DNA of 64,000 bases from Treponema sp. (GCA_017525605.1 JAFXSM010000042.1:216658-280657), one strand, 5' to 3'; numbered from the stretch's first letter, positions 24,480 through 33,877 are shown. Made by a program: numbers and translations. The notes: generated from the sequence alone by a model not told the origin.

Positions 24480-25262
24480 TTATTCAGGCAGCCTGAAAAC
24501 TTTGCAGCTGTTCTTCCAAACTTGCGAAGCCAAATCCTCAAGAGGCATCTGGAGCATTTCCGCAAGGAATTTCGCAGTGTAAGTGACGTATGCAGGCATT
24601 GACCTTTTCTTTTCTTTTATCTGAGCAGGAATCATGAACGGACTTTCAGTCTCAAGGAGGATTCTCTCCACAGGAATATTGAGAACAGTCTCGTGCAGGT
24701 TCTTTGCATTCTTGTACGTCAAATTTCCGGCGAACGAGAAATAGACATCGAGCCCAGCGTCAAGGCACATCGCAGCATATTTCGCGTCCTCGTCATAGCA
24801 ATGGAGAATCGCACCTGCAGGCGGAATTTTTTCCTTGAGAATCTCGAAAATGTCTTTTCCGGCATTCCTGTTGTGGATTATCACAGGCAGGTCGAATTTC
24901 CTTGCGATGTCGAGCTGTGTGATGAACAACTCAATCTGGCTTCTCTTGTCTCCGAACTGCTTGTAGTAGTCAAGTCCGGTCTCTCCGATTGCGACCACGT
25001 TCGGCAATTTCGCGCTAGCCTCGATTGTCGCAATCCAGTCGCGTCCTGGACTCATCACCTCGACAGGCGCAACGCCGACTGCATGATAGATTCCAGGCAT
25101 TGCCTTGAGGACAGGATAGACTTTCTTGAACATAGAAAGGCTGTTGTTTATGCTCAGAATCCTTGTGACTCCGGCTTGTTTTGCTTGCTGCACAACGCGC
25201 AACTGTTCTATAGGATCCTCATAGATGAGTCCTATGTGGGCATGAGTATCAAAAAATTGCAT
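24480..25262 (-). CDS. tatD: TatD-family metal-dependent hydrolase (deoxyribonuclease)
   Basis: The 260-residue cytosolic protein has the TatD amidohydrolase-fold signatures: FDTHAHIG (metal-binding HxH), IGETGLDYYKQFGDKRSQIELF, PVIIHNRNAGKDI, AILHCYDEDAKYA, and ILLETESPFMIP. TatD proteins act as magnesium-dependent 3'-5' exonucleases on DNA or RNA and may take part in repair or quality control. The start at 25262 is chosen because GGAAG precedes it and the protein then opens directly with the metal-binding motif; an upstream extension of 30 codons is hydrophobic and lacks a site. It is divergent from the M23 peptidase gene. Confidence 0.9.
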   Translation of the reverse strand: MQFFDTHAHIGLIYEDPIEQLRVVQQAKQAGVTRILSINNSLSMFKKVYPVLKAMPGIYHAVGVAPVEVMSPGRDWIATIEASAKLPNVVAIGETGLDYYKQFGDKRSQIELFITQLDIARKFDLPVIIHNRNAGKDIFEILKEKIPPAGAILHCYDEDAKYAAMCLDAGLDVYFSFAGNLTYKNAKNLHETVLNIPVERILLETESPFMIPAQIKEKKRSMPAYVTYTAKFLAEMLQMPLEDLASQVWKNSCKVFRLPE

Positions 25263-25410
25263 GGCTTTTCTTCCAAAAAAAATAAAAATTACAAAAAAAC
25301 AGATAAGACAATGACCAAATTCGGTCGATATGCGTGATGAAGAATAACACAAGGAATTTTATCTGTCAAATTGGAAAGAACTCCAAAAACTCCAGAAATC
25401 TGGTGTTTGT

Positions 25411-25440
25411 TTGACATGATTTCTTGTGCCGTGTTAGAAT
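25411..25440 (+). promoter_or_regulatory. promoter of the M23-bactofilin-yaaR-ricT operon
   Basis: The -35 box TTGACA at 25411-25416 is perfect. A -10 box TAGAAT lies at 25435-25440, spaced by 18 bases. Transcription would begin near 25447, just before the GGAG ribosome binding site at 25451-25454. Confidence 0.7.
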
Positions 25441-25461
25441 TATGCGTTTTGGAGTACAAGA

Positions 25462-26490
25462 TTGGCAAAGTCAAGACATTACAAAAGGATAGAGAAAAAA
25501 GCCATAGCTTCATTGAAAAGCTTGATTCAAAAAGGCTTTGAGGCCGTCGTAATCGGCATCAAGAAAGTATTCAAAGTTTGCGACAGCAAGCTTACTATAA
25601 TGGTCGTTCCACATTCAAAAGGAAGCGTCATAAATTTCCAGACAAACGTATTCGCGCTCGTCTTCGGCATCCTGCTAATCATCGGAATCGTTTCGGCATT
25701 CGTCTACTTCAAGCGGCAGGATTCAGGCATCAGAAGCGAGCTGAGCAAAGCCACAAAAGAGAACAGGGAACTTCTGGCGAGCTTTGACGAGCTCCGGGAC
25801 GAGAACAACAACGTTTTGCAGTCCGCAAAGAGATTCAAGTCTTCGCTCACACAGACGCTTTCGCTTCTCGGACTGAACCAGACAAAGAACGTCAACAAAA
25901 ACTCTTCTTCTGACAGCGACTTGAATTCACTTTTCGAAACGGAAGAGACCGTGACAGGTCTTGCAAAAGATGTTTCCGACATGAAACAGCTTTCTTCTTT
26001 CCTGGAAAGCTCGATTCAGCCGATTGAGCAAATCGGAAAAATGCTCGAAAGCCAGGAAACGCTTTTCACTGATATTCCGAACATCTGGCCGGTAAAAGGC
26101 GGAATCGGACACATCTCGCAGCAGTTCGGACAGACGACGCACCCGATTACGGGAGTCTGGTACATCCACAAGGGACTCGACATTTCAACATACAGAAGCG
26201 GCGACCCGATTCTTGCGACGGCAAACGGACAGGTCGTAACGGTCGCATACGATTCAGGATTCGGAAATTACGTAATCATCAAGCACAAGCACGGAATGTA
26301 CACCCGATACTGCCACATGGCATCGGTAAAAGTAAAAAAAGGTCAGTTTGTTTCCCAGCGTGACGTAATCGGAACAATCGGAAACACAGGAATTTCAACA
26401 GGTCCGCATCTCCATTATGAGATTCATATCGGTTCAGATGTCGTTGACCCTGCAAAATACGTGAACATCAAGCTTACGAACAAGAAATAG
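25462..26490 (+). CDS. membrane-anchored M23-family peptidoglycan metallopeptidase
   Basis: The 342-residue protein is anchored by a single membrane helix (about residues 63-83) after a basic cytoplasmic tail of about 60 residues. A coiled-coil-prone region (about 90-190) follows, then an M23/LytM domain from about residue 210: YIHKGLDISTYRSGDP carries the zinc-binding His and Asp, and TGISTGPHLHYEI the HxH zinc ligand, with HKHGMYTRYCHMA between. It should cut peptidoglycan cross-links or stems. The start is a TTG at 25462, with GGAG 7 bases before it. It leads an operon with a bactofilin, a pairing seen in other bacteria for cell-shape control. Confidence 0.92.
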   Translation: MAKSRHYKRIEKKAIASLKSLIQKGFEAVVIGIKKVFKVCDSKLTIMVVPHSKGSVINFQTNVFALVFGILLIIGIVSAFVYFKRQDSGIRSELSKATKENRELLASFDELRDENNNVLQSAKRFKSSLTQTLSLLGLNQTKNVNKNSSSDSDLNSLFETEETVTGLAKDVSDMKQLSSFLESSIQPIEQIGKMLESQETLFTDIPNIWPVKGGIGHISQQFGQTTHPITGVWYIHKGLDISTYRSGDPILATANGQVVTVAYDSGFGNYVIIKHKHGMYTRYCHMASVKVKKGQFVSQRDVIGTIGNTGISTGPHLHYEIHIGSDVVDPAKYVNIKLTNKK

Positions 26491-26494
26491 AATT

Positions 26495-26914
26495 ATGGCA
26501 TTTCTTACAGACGACATTTCAATCAACACAATTCTTGGCGAAGGCTCTTCTTTCAAGAACGAAGTGAAAGTAAGGGGCAACTTGAGAATTCAGGGAGACG
26601 TGGACGGGAACGTCGATGCGAGCGGCAACGTCTTCATCGGCGAAAAAGCCCGGATTCGCGGCGACGTGAACGCAGATTCCGCCGAGATTTTCGGAATCGT
26701 CATAGGTGACATAAACGCGCCGAAATACGTCAAGATTTCTTCTTCGGCGGTCGTAATCGGCGACATTTACACAAAGCGGGTTCAGATTGAAGCGAATGCA
26801 GTTTTCCAAGGGCATTGCATTTCGCACAAAAATGACGAGAAATTCGAAAAAGCAAAAAGCACTTTCCTGACTGAAAAGTCAATCCTTTCAAGCAAAGTTG
26901 CAAGCGAACGGTAA
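26495..26914 (+). CDS. bactofilin (polymer-forming cytoskeletal protein)
   Basis: The 139-residue protein is a bactofilin: a short flexible start, then a right-handed beta-helix of repeated short strands rich in V, I and G (NEVKVRGNLRIQGDVDGNVD, ASGNVFIGEKARIRGDVNAD and so on). Bactofilins polymerise without nucleotide and position envelope enzymes. The gene starts 4 bases after the M23 stop codon, a tight coupling that supports a bactofilin-hydrolase pair. In curved and helical bacteria this pairing controls cell shape, which makes a role in spirochaete morphology plausible but unproven. The C-terminal tail is basic and disordered-looking. Confidence 0.95.
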   Translation: MAFLTDDISINTILGEGSSFKNEVKVRGNLRIQGDVDGNVDASGNVFIGEKARIRGDVNADSAEIFGIVIGDINAPKYVKISSSAVVIGDIYTKRVQIEANAVFQGHCISHKNDEKFEKAKSTFLTEKSILSSKVASER

Positions 26915-26931
26915 AAAATCGGTAGGTAGAG

Positions 26932-27474
26932 ATGGGAGTTGACTCGGTAGGATTTCAGAACCAATCATTGTATTTTGCGGCGGCACAATCCGCATCCCAG
27001 CAGCTTGCAAAGCAGGAATCGAAGAAGACAGGAAAATCCGTGTTCTCCAAGGTTTCTTTTGCCGACACGCTCAAAAAATCAAAGGAAGAAGCGCAGCTCA
27101 TCGCGGACGGACTTCCCCCAGAGATTGCCGGAATGGACAGCGAAGACGCAATCGTATTTCTGAAAGACGCGGCTGACATGGCGAGCGACAACCTGAAAGA
27201 AAAGCAAACTCCAGAAACAATCGAAAATTACAGGACGAAAATCGGGCAGTTCCTGAAATTCATGGCACGGAACAATTTTGAGGTCATAGAAAAAAGGCGG
27301 TTCGGACGAAACAGACGCGGAAGGGCTCTCGCTCCCTATTATCAAATTCAGGTTATAAATCAAAAAATGAACAATCTCACTTCCGATATGCTTTATAATC
27401 ACAGCAGGAATTTGAATCTTTTAGCGAGAATCGAAGAGATAAACGGTCTTATTGTGGACTTGATTGCTGCCTGA
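26932..27474 (+). CDS. YaaR/DUF327-family protein
   Basis: This 180-residue protein matches the YaaR (DUF327) layout: a loose N-terminal region, then helices with SFADTLKKSKEEAQ, FLKDAADMASDNL, FLKFMARNNFEVIEKR and a C-terminal ending NHSRNLNLLARIEEINGLIVDL. In Bacillus subtilis yaaR lies near yaaT (ricT), and here it directly precedes ricT, preserving that linkage. The role of YaaR is still unclear. It is cytoplasmic, with no signal peptide. It shares the M23-bactofilin transcript. Confidence 0.85.
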   Translation: MGVDSVGFQNQSLYFAAAQSASQQLAKQESKKTGKSVFSKVSFADTLKKSKEEAQLIADGLPPEIAGMDSEDAIVFLKDAADMASDNLKEKQTPETIENYRTKIGQFLKFMARNNFEVIEKRRFGRNRRGRALAPYYQIQVINQKMNNLTSDMLYNHSRNLNLLARIEEINGLIVDLIAA

Positions 27475-27504
27475 ACAGCGAAAATTCAACGTCAAGGAAA
27501 ATTT

Positions 27505-28434
27505 ATGAGCGATATATTTGAACAAGAATACGAAGAGAACGAAGATTACTCACGGCTTGAAGATGACGAGCAGAATCTCGACAAGAATGACGATGCGGAT
27601 TTCATCTACGTCGATGATATGTTCCTTGCGAAGCTCGAATATTCAAGCGAAGTCGTTTACGTTGCTGCCGAAAAAAAATCGTCGAACCTCAAAAAAGGCG
27701 ACAAAGTCATAATCCAGACGCGCTACGGAAAAGATTTGGCGTTCGTGCTCGGAAAGATGAATGCTTCCGTGGGCGTAAAAAAAAGCGACATCGTGAAAAT
27801 CGAGAGAATCGCGAACGACGACGACCTTCGACGCTATTCGGAGCTTTCGGGAAAAGAGGCGGAGGCGTTCAAAGTCTTCAAGGAAAAAGTCGCGATTCAC
27901 GGCCTGGACATGAAGCTCATCGCAGTGCATTTCCTTTTGGAAGAGCAGAAGGCACTTTTCTTCTTCTCAAGCGAAAACCGTGTCGATTTCAGGGAGCTTG
28001 TGAAAGATTTGGTCAGCGTGTTCAAAATGAGAATCGAACTGCGCCAGATTGGTGTGAGAGACGAAAGCAGGATTGTCGGAGGTCTTGGCGTTTGCGGCCG
28101 ACCGTGCTGCTGCCATTCGATAAGCGACAAGCTCGCACCCGTGTCGATAAAGATGGCGAAAGAGCAGAACCTCTCGCTGAATTCGATGAAGATTAGCGGA
28201 CAGTGCGGACGGCTTCTGTGCTGCTTGAGCTACGAGTACAACTGGTACTCGGAAGCGCGGAAGAATCTTCCGAACGAGGGGCTTCACATCTATTACGACT
28301 CGACGAATTTCAGGATAACGGACGTGAATCCGCTGACGCAGGTCGTGAAAATGCTCGGAGAGGACGGACGGCTGCTGGAAATCCCGGCAAAGAGATTCCA
28401 GAAAGAAGGCGGAAAGTGGCGGCTCCCGAACTAA
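27505..28434 (+). CDS. ricT: RicT/PSP1-family protein (YaaT-like)
   Basis: The 309-residue protein has an acidic start (about 40 residues), then the PSP1/RicT core with an ELRQIGVRDESRIVGGLGVC segment and the cysteine cluster CGRPCCCHS followed by CGRLLCCLSYEY, which in B. subtilis helps the Y-complex hold iron-sulfur clusters. RicT is a subunit of a complex that directs RNase Y in mRNA processing and influences phosphorelay. No RicA or RicF partner is in the window, so whether the complex exists here is unknown. The coding region runs to within 5 bases of the convergent methyltransferase stop. Confidence 0.92.
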   Translation: MSDIFEQEYEENEDYSRLEDDEQNLDKNDDADFIYVDDMFLAKLEYSSEVVYVAAEKKSSNLKKGDKVIIQTRYGKDLAFVLGKMNASVGVKKSDIVKIERIANDDDLRRYSELSGKEAEAFKVFKEKVAIHGLDMKLIAVHFLLEEQKALFFFSSENRVDFRELVKDLVSVFKMRIELRQIGVRDESRIVGGLGVCGRPCCCHSISDKLAPVSIKMAKEQNLSLNSMKISGQCGRLLCCLSYEYNWYSEARKNLPNEGLHIYYDSTNFRITDVNPLTQVVKMLGEDGRLLEIPAKRFQKEGGKWRLPN

Positions 28435-28439
28435 AACAT

Positions 28440-29165
28440 TCAGCTTATTACGGCAACGAGATTGTCCGAGTTTTCTGAAAAATCGGATTCTTTGAAATCG
28501 GAAAAAAACATGATTTCGGAGAATCCGCTTTTTTTTGCGACTTCGCTTATTTTATCCCGCGTCAGAAGATTGATTTTCGCCTCCGTGACGTGGACGATTC
28601 TGCCGTTTCCGGTCTCAAGATTCTGATACAGAATCGGCTCGTCATTCGAATTCCTAGAAACTTTCGTCGTGAGAGAAGAGCGGATGCTCTGCCTTTTCGG
28701 AAGGGTGAAATTCGGCGTTTTGAATTTCTCGAAATTCGGCACGGACAACACGAGCATTCCGTCATCGCTCAGAAGCTGCTTTATGTCGAAGAAGAATTTT
28801 TCGAGCAGGATGTCGTCGCTGATGAAAATCAGCCTGCCGTTCAGAATCGATGCGATGTTGAAAAATCCCTTTCCAAGAAATCGCCCCATCTCAAGGGTGT
28901 TCATCTTGAAAAAATTCAGCATCATAACCTGAGTGCGCCGCCTTCTGTTCGCGGACTCAAGAAGCTCCTGCTCGTTCTCGATTGCGGTCACGTTCGCACC
29001 TTGCGTTGCAAGCTGGTGCTCGAAAAGTCCGGTCCCGCAGTTGACGCTCAAAAATTTGACCGGCTTGTTGTACAGCACCGATGCTTTCCTGAAAAAATCT
29101 TTCTGTCCGTCTGCTATCGGGAACAGTTCGTCATAGTATTCGCAAATATTCTCCAAAATTTCCAT
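28440..29165 (-). CDS. class I SAM-dependent methyltransferase
   Basis: The 241-residue protein has a Rossmann methyltransferase core: FLSVNCGTGLFEHQLATQGANVTAIEN (motif I with acidic end of the second strand), then an ASILNGRLIFISDDILLEK stretch and DGMLVLSVPNF. The target is not evident. Residues 150-220 carry a beta-rich extension with KINLLTRDKISEVAKKSGF, as in several small-molecule methyltransferases. The start at 29165 is an ATG; a TTG two codons earlier is an alternative. It sits downstream of the efflux operon's terminator and converges on ricT. Confidence 0.8.
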   Translation of the reverse strand: MEILENICEYYDELFPIADGQKDFFRKASVLYNKPVKFLSVNCGTGLFEHQLATQGANVTAIENEQELLESANRRRRTQVMMLNFFKMNTLEMGRFLGKGFFNIASILNGRLIFISDDILLEKFFFDIKQLLSDDGMLVLSVPNFEKFKTPNFTLPKRQSIRSSLTTKVSRNSNDEPILYQNLETGNGRIVHVTEAKINLLTRDKISEVAKKSGFSEIMFFSDFKESDFSENSDNLVAVIS

Positions 29166-29203
29166 AAACAAAAATTATAAAGCTAAAATTCAGCAAATGC
29201 ACC

Positions 29204-29241
29204 AAAAAAAAAACGCACCAAAAGACATTGCATTTGGTGCG
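29204..29241 (-). terminator. Rho-independent terminator ending the RND efflux operon
   Basis: A 9-base perfect stem (CGCACCAAA at 29214-29222 and its complement at 29233-29241) is followed on the minus strand by ten U residues. It lies 34 bases after the stop codon of the PII-like gene. Confidence 0.88.
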
Positions 29242-29274
29242 CGTGAATTCCACTTAGTTTTTCAGAAATTCACC

Positions 29275-29601
29275 TTACATCTCGGTCGATTCGCTGACGA
29301 AACAGGCGATTCCTTCGCCGATGTACTGCTCGCGGAGTTTTTCTGCGATTCCGACGATTTTTTTGCATTCCTCGTCGCTGCAGTAGATTATGTACATCAC
29401 GTTCAGCTGCGGCCAGATGGCATCTCCAAGACGCGGATTCGAATATCCGGCTCCCATCACGTTGTTCAGTTTCGTGTAGCGTGCGGCGACTTCGTTGTCC
29501 TTGAAAAGCTGAACGAAATCTTCTTCAATTGCCTGCGAGAAAATCAGCTCGACGCGCTTTTGAACGCCGGCATGGATTTTTATGTTTTCCAAATAGCCCA
29601 T
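29275..29601 (-). CDS. PII-like transporter-associated protein (PG0541-type) of an RND efflux operon
   Basis: The 108-residue protein resembles the PG0541-type family of small proteins with a ferredoxin-like PII-related fold that follow RND pumps. Segments that fit are IKIHAGVQKRVELIFSQAI, AGYSNPRLGDAIWPQLNVMYIIYCSDEE and a C-terminal KIVGIAEKLREQYIGEGIACF. It starts on the stop codon of the pump gene (TGATG), so translation is coupled. PII-like proteins often sense small molecules and adjust a membrane partner; regulation of the pump is inferred. No T-loop tyrosine or other covalent modification site is obvious. Confidence 0.75.
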   Translation of the reverse strand: MGYLENIKIHAGVQKRVELIFSQAIEEDFVQLFKDNEVAARYTKLNNVMGAGYSNPRLGDAIWPQLNVMYIIYCSDEECKKIVGIAEKLREQYIGEGIACFVSESTEM

Positions 29602-32600
29602 CAGATTCCATCTCCCATGTATTTTTCCATTATTTTGTTCGCTTTTGCGATTGCCTTTGCCCTTTCCTTCTCGTACTTGGCTTTTGCCTTCGCCTCGTCA
29701 TCCGCGCCCTTCACTTTTGTGAGCGCAGGGTCTTTCGGAAGCGGGCGGCCTTCTTTCTTTGCCCTCTTCGCTTCTTTCTTGAGCCTTCTCAAATTGAAGA
29801 TGAAGTAAATCGAAGGCATGAGGAAAAGAGTCATCAGCGAACCGAATGTCATTCCTCCGAATACGGTGAGCGAAATCGGCTGCATACTCTGCGAGCCTTC
29901 GCCAGGGAAGAACGCCATCGGAGCAAGCGAGATTACAGTCGTGAGAGTTGACATGAGAATCGGGCGCAAACGGTTTCGGGCAGCCTGAATGCAAGCTTCC
30001 TCAAGATTGTATCCGCGCTTACGGAGCAGGTTCGTGTAATCAACAAGAACGATACCGTTGTTTACGATTGTTCCGACAAGGACGAGCATACCGATTATCG
30101 AGACAACGTTGAGCTGGTTTCCCGAAATCATGTAGATGAAAATGACACCGATGAACGAAAGCGGAATCGTGAAAATGACGATGAACGGGTCAAGAATCGA
30201 CTCGAACTGCGAAGCCATGACGATGAAAACAAGGAATGCCGCAAGGATGATTACCATTCCGAAGTTCACGACAGCCTCTTTCATGTCAGCCATATCTCCC
30301 GAATAGCCGATGATTACGCCCTCTTCAACCATTATGTTTTCAGAAATAGCTTTTTCGACAGCTGCCTGAACGTCTCCGAGCGAAAGCCCTGAAACAGGCT
30401 TTGCTTTTACATGAAGGATTCGAGCCTGGTTTTCGCGGTAAATCGTGACAGGCGAAGTCGATTCCTCGTAATGAGCGAAACTTGAAAGCGGCACCCTGAC
30501 TCCGCTTGAGCTTATCAGCGAGATTGAATCCAAATCCGAAAGCTTCGAGCGGTCTTTCTCTGCGATTCGGACGATGACGTTGATATCGTCGCCGTCCTTT
30601 GTGTATCTGGATGCCGTAGTTCCGCTTATTACGCCCGCAATTTCAGAACCGACAGAATAAACATTCAGACCGAATTCCTGCATTCTCTCGCGGTCGAATA
30701 CGATGTTTGCCTGCGGAAGTCCGTCTTCCAAATCAGTGCTGACTTCCGTTACCCAGTCGGTCAGTTTTGTCTTGAGAAGGTCCTCAACTGCATTTGAAGC
30801 CGCCATGACTTTCTTCAAGTCGTCGCTCTTGATGTCGATTGAAACGCCCGAAGAACTTGATGCGCTGTTCGCGTTCGCCGAGAATGCAAGCTCCGCGCCA
30901 GGGAACATCGTGAAGTATTTTCGGAGTTTTTCTTTCGCGCTCTTTTCGTTGTCGTATCCCTTCTGTCGCTCGGACGGCTTGTAAAGAGTGAACGTGACTT
31001 TTCCCGTGTTCGTTTCCGAAGAAGAAGAAATCATCGAAGTTCCGCCGACAGAAACGGTCGTGTATTTGATACCGACCAAATCGTTCAGCGCCATCGCTTC
31101 GAATTCGCGCATCGTCTCTTCTGTTATAGAAAGCTTTGTTCCCTGCGCGAGAGTGAAATCAACTGAGACAGAGTTCGCGGCAGATTCCGGCATGAAAATG
31201 AAGCCGACGAATTTAATCGCGACAAATGAAAAACCAAGAAGCGTAACAACGATTCCTATCGCGAGCCATCTGTGGTGGAGGACAGCCGTAACGCCCGACG
31301 CATATTTTTCATCGAGGCTGTCGAAGAAATTGTTGAAAGCCCTGTTGATTCCGTATGAGATTCCCGAATCTTTTTTCGATTTCTGCTTTTTGACGAGCAC
31401 CGAACAAAGAACAGGAACAAGAGCCATAGCAACGACGAGCGAAGACATGAGAGAGAAGATGATTGTCCACGCGATGTCGTTGAACATTTGTCCCATGAGA
31501 CCGAGCTTGCTCTTGAAAAGAAGCATCGGAAGGAAGATACAGACAGAAGTGAGAGTCGAACCAGTAATCGAGGAAACCATTTCCTGCGAGCCGAGGATTG
31601 CTGCGACTTTCGGTTTCGTATCGCGCTCGATGTAAGAATAGATGTTCTCCAAGACGACAATCGAGTTGTCGACGAGCATACCGATTCCCAAAAGAAGACC
31701 TGCCATCGAAATCATGTTGATTGTGATGTTGTTCAGGTACATGCAGAAGAGAGTAATCATGACCGAAATCGGAATTGAAGCTCCGACAATCAATGTTGAT
31801 TTCAGCGAGCGCAAGAACACGAAGAGAACCGCGACTGCAAGCAAAGCACCCAATACGACCGATTTGACAACTTCTCCGATTGTCTGCGAAATGATATCTA
31901 CAGTGTTCGAAGTTTCGATTACCTCAACGTCGGAAGGAAGCTCCGACTTCATTTTTAAAAGCGTCTGCCTGATTCGCTTTGCAGTTGCGACCGAGTTTTT
32001 TCCGGACTGCTTCTGCAGATTGAGCATTACACAAGGCTTGCCGTCAAGATATGCGTATGTGGATTCGTCTTTGTACCCCTCGTAAACGTCCGCGATGTCG
32101 CGCAGCCTGATTGACCTCAAAGCTGAATCTCCGCCGACTTTGTAAGATATGACCGTGTTTTTCAAATCGTCGAGCGACTTGAATTTTCCGTCGTTCTTAA
32201 TCGTATAGTTCATGTCGCCGGAAGTGATAGTTCCGCCCGAAGACTGAATGTTCTGCGCGCCAATCATCTGCGAGACAGAAGAAATAGTCAGTCCGTACGC
32301 CTCAAGCCTGTCTCTCGGAATGTCAACGTTGATTGACTTTTCGCGTCCGCCCGAAATGTTTGCGGAAGCAACTCCATCGACCTGCTCAAGCTTTGCCTTA
32401 ATCGAATCTTCCGCGAGCGTCCTGAGTTCCTCCGGAGTGCGGCTTCCGCGCAATGCCAAAGTCATAATCGGCATCATCGAAGGATCCATCTTGATTGTAA
32501 TCGGAGAATCCGCGTCGGTAGGAAGATAGTTTCGAACAAGGTCAATCTTGTCGCGGACGTCGCCGCCTGCAGCATCAAGGTTCGTTCCGTAATTGAATTC

Positions 32601-32879
32601 GAGGATTACGAGTGAGATTCCGCCCATCGAGCGCGACTGCATTTTTTTCAGCCCCGAAACGCCCGAAAGAGAGCTTTCCAATGTCGAAGTCAAACTTTGC
32701 TCGACTTCCTCAGGCCCCGCGCCGTCGTAAGATGTATACACAAGCATGTACGGCAAATCCATCTCAGGGTACATATCGACCGAGAGCTGCGTCGTACAAA
32801 AAATTCCCATTACGATTGCGAGAATGAAAATCAGAATCGTCGTAACAGGTTTATTTACGCATTTTTCAGAAAATGTCAT
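29601..32879 (-). CDS. RND-family efflux pump inner-membrane transporter (AcrB/MexB-like)
   Basis: The 1092-residue proton-driven pump shows the RND layout: an N-terminal membrane helix (TTILIFILAIVMGIFCTTQL), two large porter loops and two groups of six or five helices. Recognisable motifs include YPEMDLPYMLVYTSYDGAGPEEVE, ISMAGLLLGIGMLVDNSIVVLENI and the proton-relay NNGIVLVDY-type segment, with the C-terminal FGGMTFGSLMTLFLMPSIY. Beyond the last helix is a lysine-rich cytoplasmic tail of about 60 residues. Neighbours supply the adaptor and TolC channel, completing the tripartite pump. Substrates are unknown; a dye, bile-acid or drug pump is typical. Confidence 0.95.
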   Translation of the reverse strand: MTFSEKCVNKPVTTILIFILAIVMGIFCTTQLSVDMYPEMDLPYMLVYTSYDGAGPEEVEQSLTSTLESSLSGVSGLKKMQSRSMGGISLVILEFNYGTNLDAAGGDVRDKIDLVRNYLPTDADSPITIKMDPSMMPIMTLALRGSRTPEELRTLAEDSIKAKLEQVDGVASANISGGREKSINVDIPRDRLEAYGLTISSVSQMIGAQNIQSSGGTITSGDMNYTIKNDGKFKSLDDLKNTVISYKVGGDSALRSIRLRDIADVYEGYKDESTYAYLDGKPCVMLNLQKQSGKNSVATAKRIRQTLLKMKSELPSDVEVIETSNTVDIISQTIGEVVKSVVLGALLAVAVLFVFLRSLKSTLIVGASIPISVMITLFCMYLNNITINMISMAGLLLGIGMLVDNSIVVLENIYSYIERDTKPKVAAILGSQEMVSSITGSTLTSVCIFLPMLLFKSKLGLMGQMFNDIAWTIIFSLMSSLVVAMALVPVLCSVLVKKQKSKKDSGISYGINRAFNNFFDSLDEKYASGVTAVLHHRWLAIGIVVTLLGFSFVAIKFVGFIFMPESAANSVSVDFTLAQGTKLSITEETMREFEAMALNDLVGIKYTTVSVGGTSMISSSSETNTGKVTFTLYKPSERQKGYDNEKSAKEKLRKYFTMFPGAELAFSANANSASSSSGVSIDIKSDDLKKVMAASNAVEDLLKTKLTDWVTEVSTDLEDGLPQANIVFDRERMQEFGLNVYSVGSEIAGVISGTTASRYTKDGDDINVIVRIAEKDRSKLSDLDSISLISSSGVRVPLSSFAHYEESTSPVTIYRENQARILHVKAKPVSGLSLGDVQAAVEKAISENIMVEEGVIIGYSGDMADMKEAVVNFGMVIILAAFLVFIVMASQFESILDPFIVIFTIPLSFIGVIFIYMISGNQLNVVSIIGMLVLVGTIVNNGIVLVDYTNLLRKRGYNLEEACIQAARNRLRPILMSTLTTVISLAPMAFFPGEGSQSMQPISLTVFGGMTFGSLMTLFLMPSIYFIFNLRRLKKEAKRAKKEGRPLPKDPALTKVKGADDEAKAKAKYEKERAKAIAKANKIMEKYMGDGI

Positions 32880-32922
32880 ATAAAACTCCAGATGTAGGAA
32901 ACTTCAAAAACCGGAAAACCCG

Positions 32923-33831
32923 TTAGTTCATGATGTTGATTTTTGAACCGTCATTGAGAAGTGCCATTCCTTTTACGATGACCTCATCCCCGACCGTCAA
33001 TCCGCTTGTGATTTCAGTTTTGTTGTCAACGGAAATGCCCACTTTCACAGGAACAAGCTTTGCCGTAGGAACTCCGCCTTTCGAGCCTGAAACTATGAAA
33101 AGATACGGATTCTGGTCTCTCGTGACGATTGAAGTTGACGGGACGAGAATCGCGTCTTTTACGCTTTCCGTCACAAGTTTGATTCGCGCATACATTCCGA
33201 CTTTGATTCTGCTGTCCTTTTCGTTGAAGCGGAGCTTCACCTGCATCGTCCTTGATGTCGTGTCGAGGACAGGGCTAATCTCGAATGCAGTTGCCTTGAA
33301 CTCGACTCCCGGATACGCGTCGAAAGTGACGGATGCCGACTGATTCTGCTCGATTCGCGAAATGAAGCGTTCCGCAATGTTGATTTTCACTTCCAAATCG
33401 TCAGTCTGGGCGAGCGTCGCAATTGGAGACGACTGCGACACCGTTGCGCCGACAGTCGCAGGCAAGCTCGTGATTCTTCCGCTGATAGGGGCTTTTACAG
33501 GGCTTGCGGTGTAATTGTAACCGGCGCGGCTTGCATCGACATACGCGATTACCTGGTCTTTCCTCACAAGGTCGCCGACTGAGACGAGTACCCTGCTCAC
33601 TTTTCCCGCCATGTCAGGAAGAACTGCGACCGAATTCACGGAAGACACATCGCCGCCGAATTCCAGATAATCGTCCAGGTTTCCCTCGACAGTCTTGTAA
33701 GTGCTTACCGCGTATTTCTGCTCATCTTCATCGTTGTTGTCTTTCTGTTGCTTTCCCTTGCACCCCAACATCCCGAATGTGAGTATGAGTGCCGAAATTG
33801 TGAAAAACGAAGTCTTAATCGATTTTTTCAT
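32923..33831 (-). CDS. RND efflux adaptor (membrane fusion protein), lipoprotein
   Basis: The 302-residue periplasmic adaptor links the pump to the outer-membrane channel. It begins with a lipoprotein signal (LILTFGMLGCKG, Cys24 lipidated). The barrel-sandwich domain appears as VSRVLVSVGDLVRKDQVIAYVD and VKAPISGRITSLPATVGATVS, followed by a beta-barrel and the membrane-proximal KVGISVDNKTEITSGLTVGDEVIVKG. The hairpin between the two halves is very short, so the adaptor is of the compact kind. GGAGG precedes the ATG. It lies between the TolC and pump genes of the same operon. Confidence 0.93.
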   Translation of the reverse strand: MKKSIKTSFFTISALILTFGMLGCKGKQQKDNNDEDEQKYAVSTYKTVEGNLDDYLEFGGDVSSVNSVAVLPDMAGKVSRVLVSVGDLVRKDQVIAYVDASRAGYNYTASPVKAPISGRITSLPATVGATVSQSSPIATLAQTDDLEVKINIAERFISRIEQNQSASVTFDAYPGVEFKATAFEISPVLDTTSRTMQVKLRFNEKDSRIKVGMYARIKLVTESVKDAILVPSTSIVTRDQNPYLFIVSGSKGGVPTAKLVPVKVGISVDNKTEITSGLTVGDEVIVKGMALLNDGSKINIMN

Positions 33832-33877
33832 TTTATTTCCTCCGATATCTATTTTTTATTTTCCGTTTTTGTTTTAT

